Assembly: GCA_003141955.1 (NCBI GenBank)
Contig: PLOC01000113.1
Location: 14,475-47,550 of the forward strand
Direction: 5' to 3'
From: Chloroflexota bacterium
Lineage (GTDB): Bacteria > Chloroflexota > Limnocylindria > Limnocylindrales > CSP1-4
DNA length: 33,076 nucleotides
The position numbers and the translations under genes are program-made. Under the pieces are notes generated by a model that worked only from the letters and a program-made list of their open reading frames with translations, ran no database searches and was not told where the DNA came from. Below are positions 32,726-33,076 of the stretch, piece by piece (the first letter of the stretch is position 1; the number at the start of each line of letters is the position of its first letter).

Positions 32726-32732
32726 CGCCACC

Positions 32733-33041
32733 TCACATCTTGATTTCGATGTCGACGCCCGCAGCCAGCGAGAGTCGCATCAGGGCGTCGACCGTCTTGG
32801 ACGAGGGCTCCAGGATGTCGACGAGCCGCTTGTGAGTGCGGATCTCGAACTGCTCCCGGCTGTCCTTGTCGATGAACGGCGACCGGAGGACGGTGAATTT
32901 CTCGATGCGCGTCGGCAGCGGAACGGGACCGACGACATCCGCGCCGGTCCGCTGGGCCGTCTCCACGATCTGCGCCGCCGACTGATCGAGCAGCCGGTGG
33001 TCGTAAGCCTTGAGGCGGATCCTGATCCGCTGCCTTGCCAT
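32733..33041 (-). CDS. rpsJ: Small ribosomal subunit protein uS10
   Basis: uS10 is in the 30S head and also serves in antitermination as NusE. The 102-aa product reads [99 protein letters not shown], a consensus uS10. GGAG lies six bases before the ATG. It is the first gene of the S10 cluster here and is probably downstream of tuf. Confidence 0.98.
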   Translation of the reverse strand: MARQRIRIRLKAYDHRLLDQSAAQIVETAQRTGADVVGPVPLPTRIEKFTVLRSPFIDKDSREQFEIRTHKRLVDILEPSSKTVDALMRLSLAAGVDIEIKM

Positions 33042-33053
33042 CGCAGACTCCGG

Positions 33054-33076
33054 TTACTCGGTGATCGAGGTGATAG
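33054..33076 (-). CDS. 3' end of an upstream gene, possibly tuf (partial)
   Basis: Only one minus-strand frame carries a stop: six codons reading ITSITE followed by TAA at 33056-33054. EF-Tu often ends in a similar 'V(T)xI(T/L)E' and precedes rpsJ in Gram-positive-type genomes. The fragment is too short for a firm call. Confidence 0.35.

Overview
The window is a roughly two-thirds G+C bacterial chromosome segment in which every gene I can support is read from the minus strand, so transcription runs from high to low coordinates. Gene order (S10-spc-alpha ribosomal cluster, then L13/S9, then glmM-glmS-acpS-nnrD-alr-tsaE-tsaB) is the Gram-positive/actinobacterial type. The GTG/TTG starts, C-terminal tails on ribosomal proteins, a MutL-like actin-fold protein and a cdaA-cdaR pair suggest a high-GC Chloroflexota (Limnocylindria-like) or deep actinobacterial-type lineage. 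The taxonomic call is inference only.

Layout in transcription order. (1) 33076-15759: the tail of an upstream gene (possibly tuf), then rpsJ, rplC, rplD, rplW, rplB, rpsS, rplV, rpsC, rplP, rpmC, rpsQ, rplN, rplX, rplE, rpsN (zinc form), rpsH, rplF, rplR, rpsE, rpmD, rplO, secY, adk, map, infA, rpmJ, rpsM, rpsK, rpsD, rpoA, rplQ, truA, rplM, rpsI. Most junctions are ATGA/GTGA/TTGA overlaps or gaps under 25 nt. The exceptions are rpsJ-rplC (153 nt) and map-infA (169 nt). (2) 15758-15448: a repeat-rich intergenic stretch. (3) 15447-8607: a TPR protein, then the c-di-AMP module cdaA-cdaR with glmM and glmS. (4) 8606-5679: acpS, nnrD, alr. (5) 5595-1322: an uncommon block of a small protein, a MutL-like actin-fold ATPase, a partner with a barrel-sandwich-like segment, and an orphan 273-aa protein. 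This block lies between alr and tsaE, which are often close neighbours. (6) 1185-1: tsaE and tsaB, the latter running off the window and probably followed by another gene such as rimI.

The genes couple translation (ribosomal proteins, IF1, RNA polymerase alpha, methionine aminopeptidase, tRNA t6A and pseudouridine modification) with protein export (SecY), adenylate balance (Adk), and supply and signalling for cell-wall precursors (CdaA/CdaR, GlmM, GlmS, Alr). No tRNA, rRNA, CRISPR, insertion sequence or phage gene was seen. The main points for a second look are an inverted repeat pair with a compensated hairpin that brackets the ribosomal cluster, two small ORFs stitched into its two large gaps, the MutL-like block, and two putative leaderless promoters with identical geometry. 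I do not see convincing evidence of a wholly new multi-gene system; the MutL-like block is the nearest candidate.
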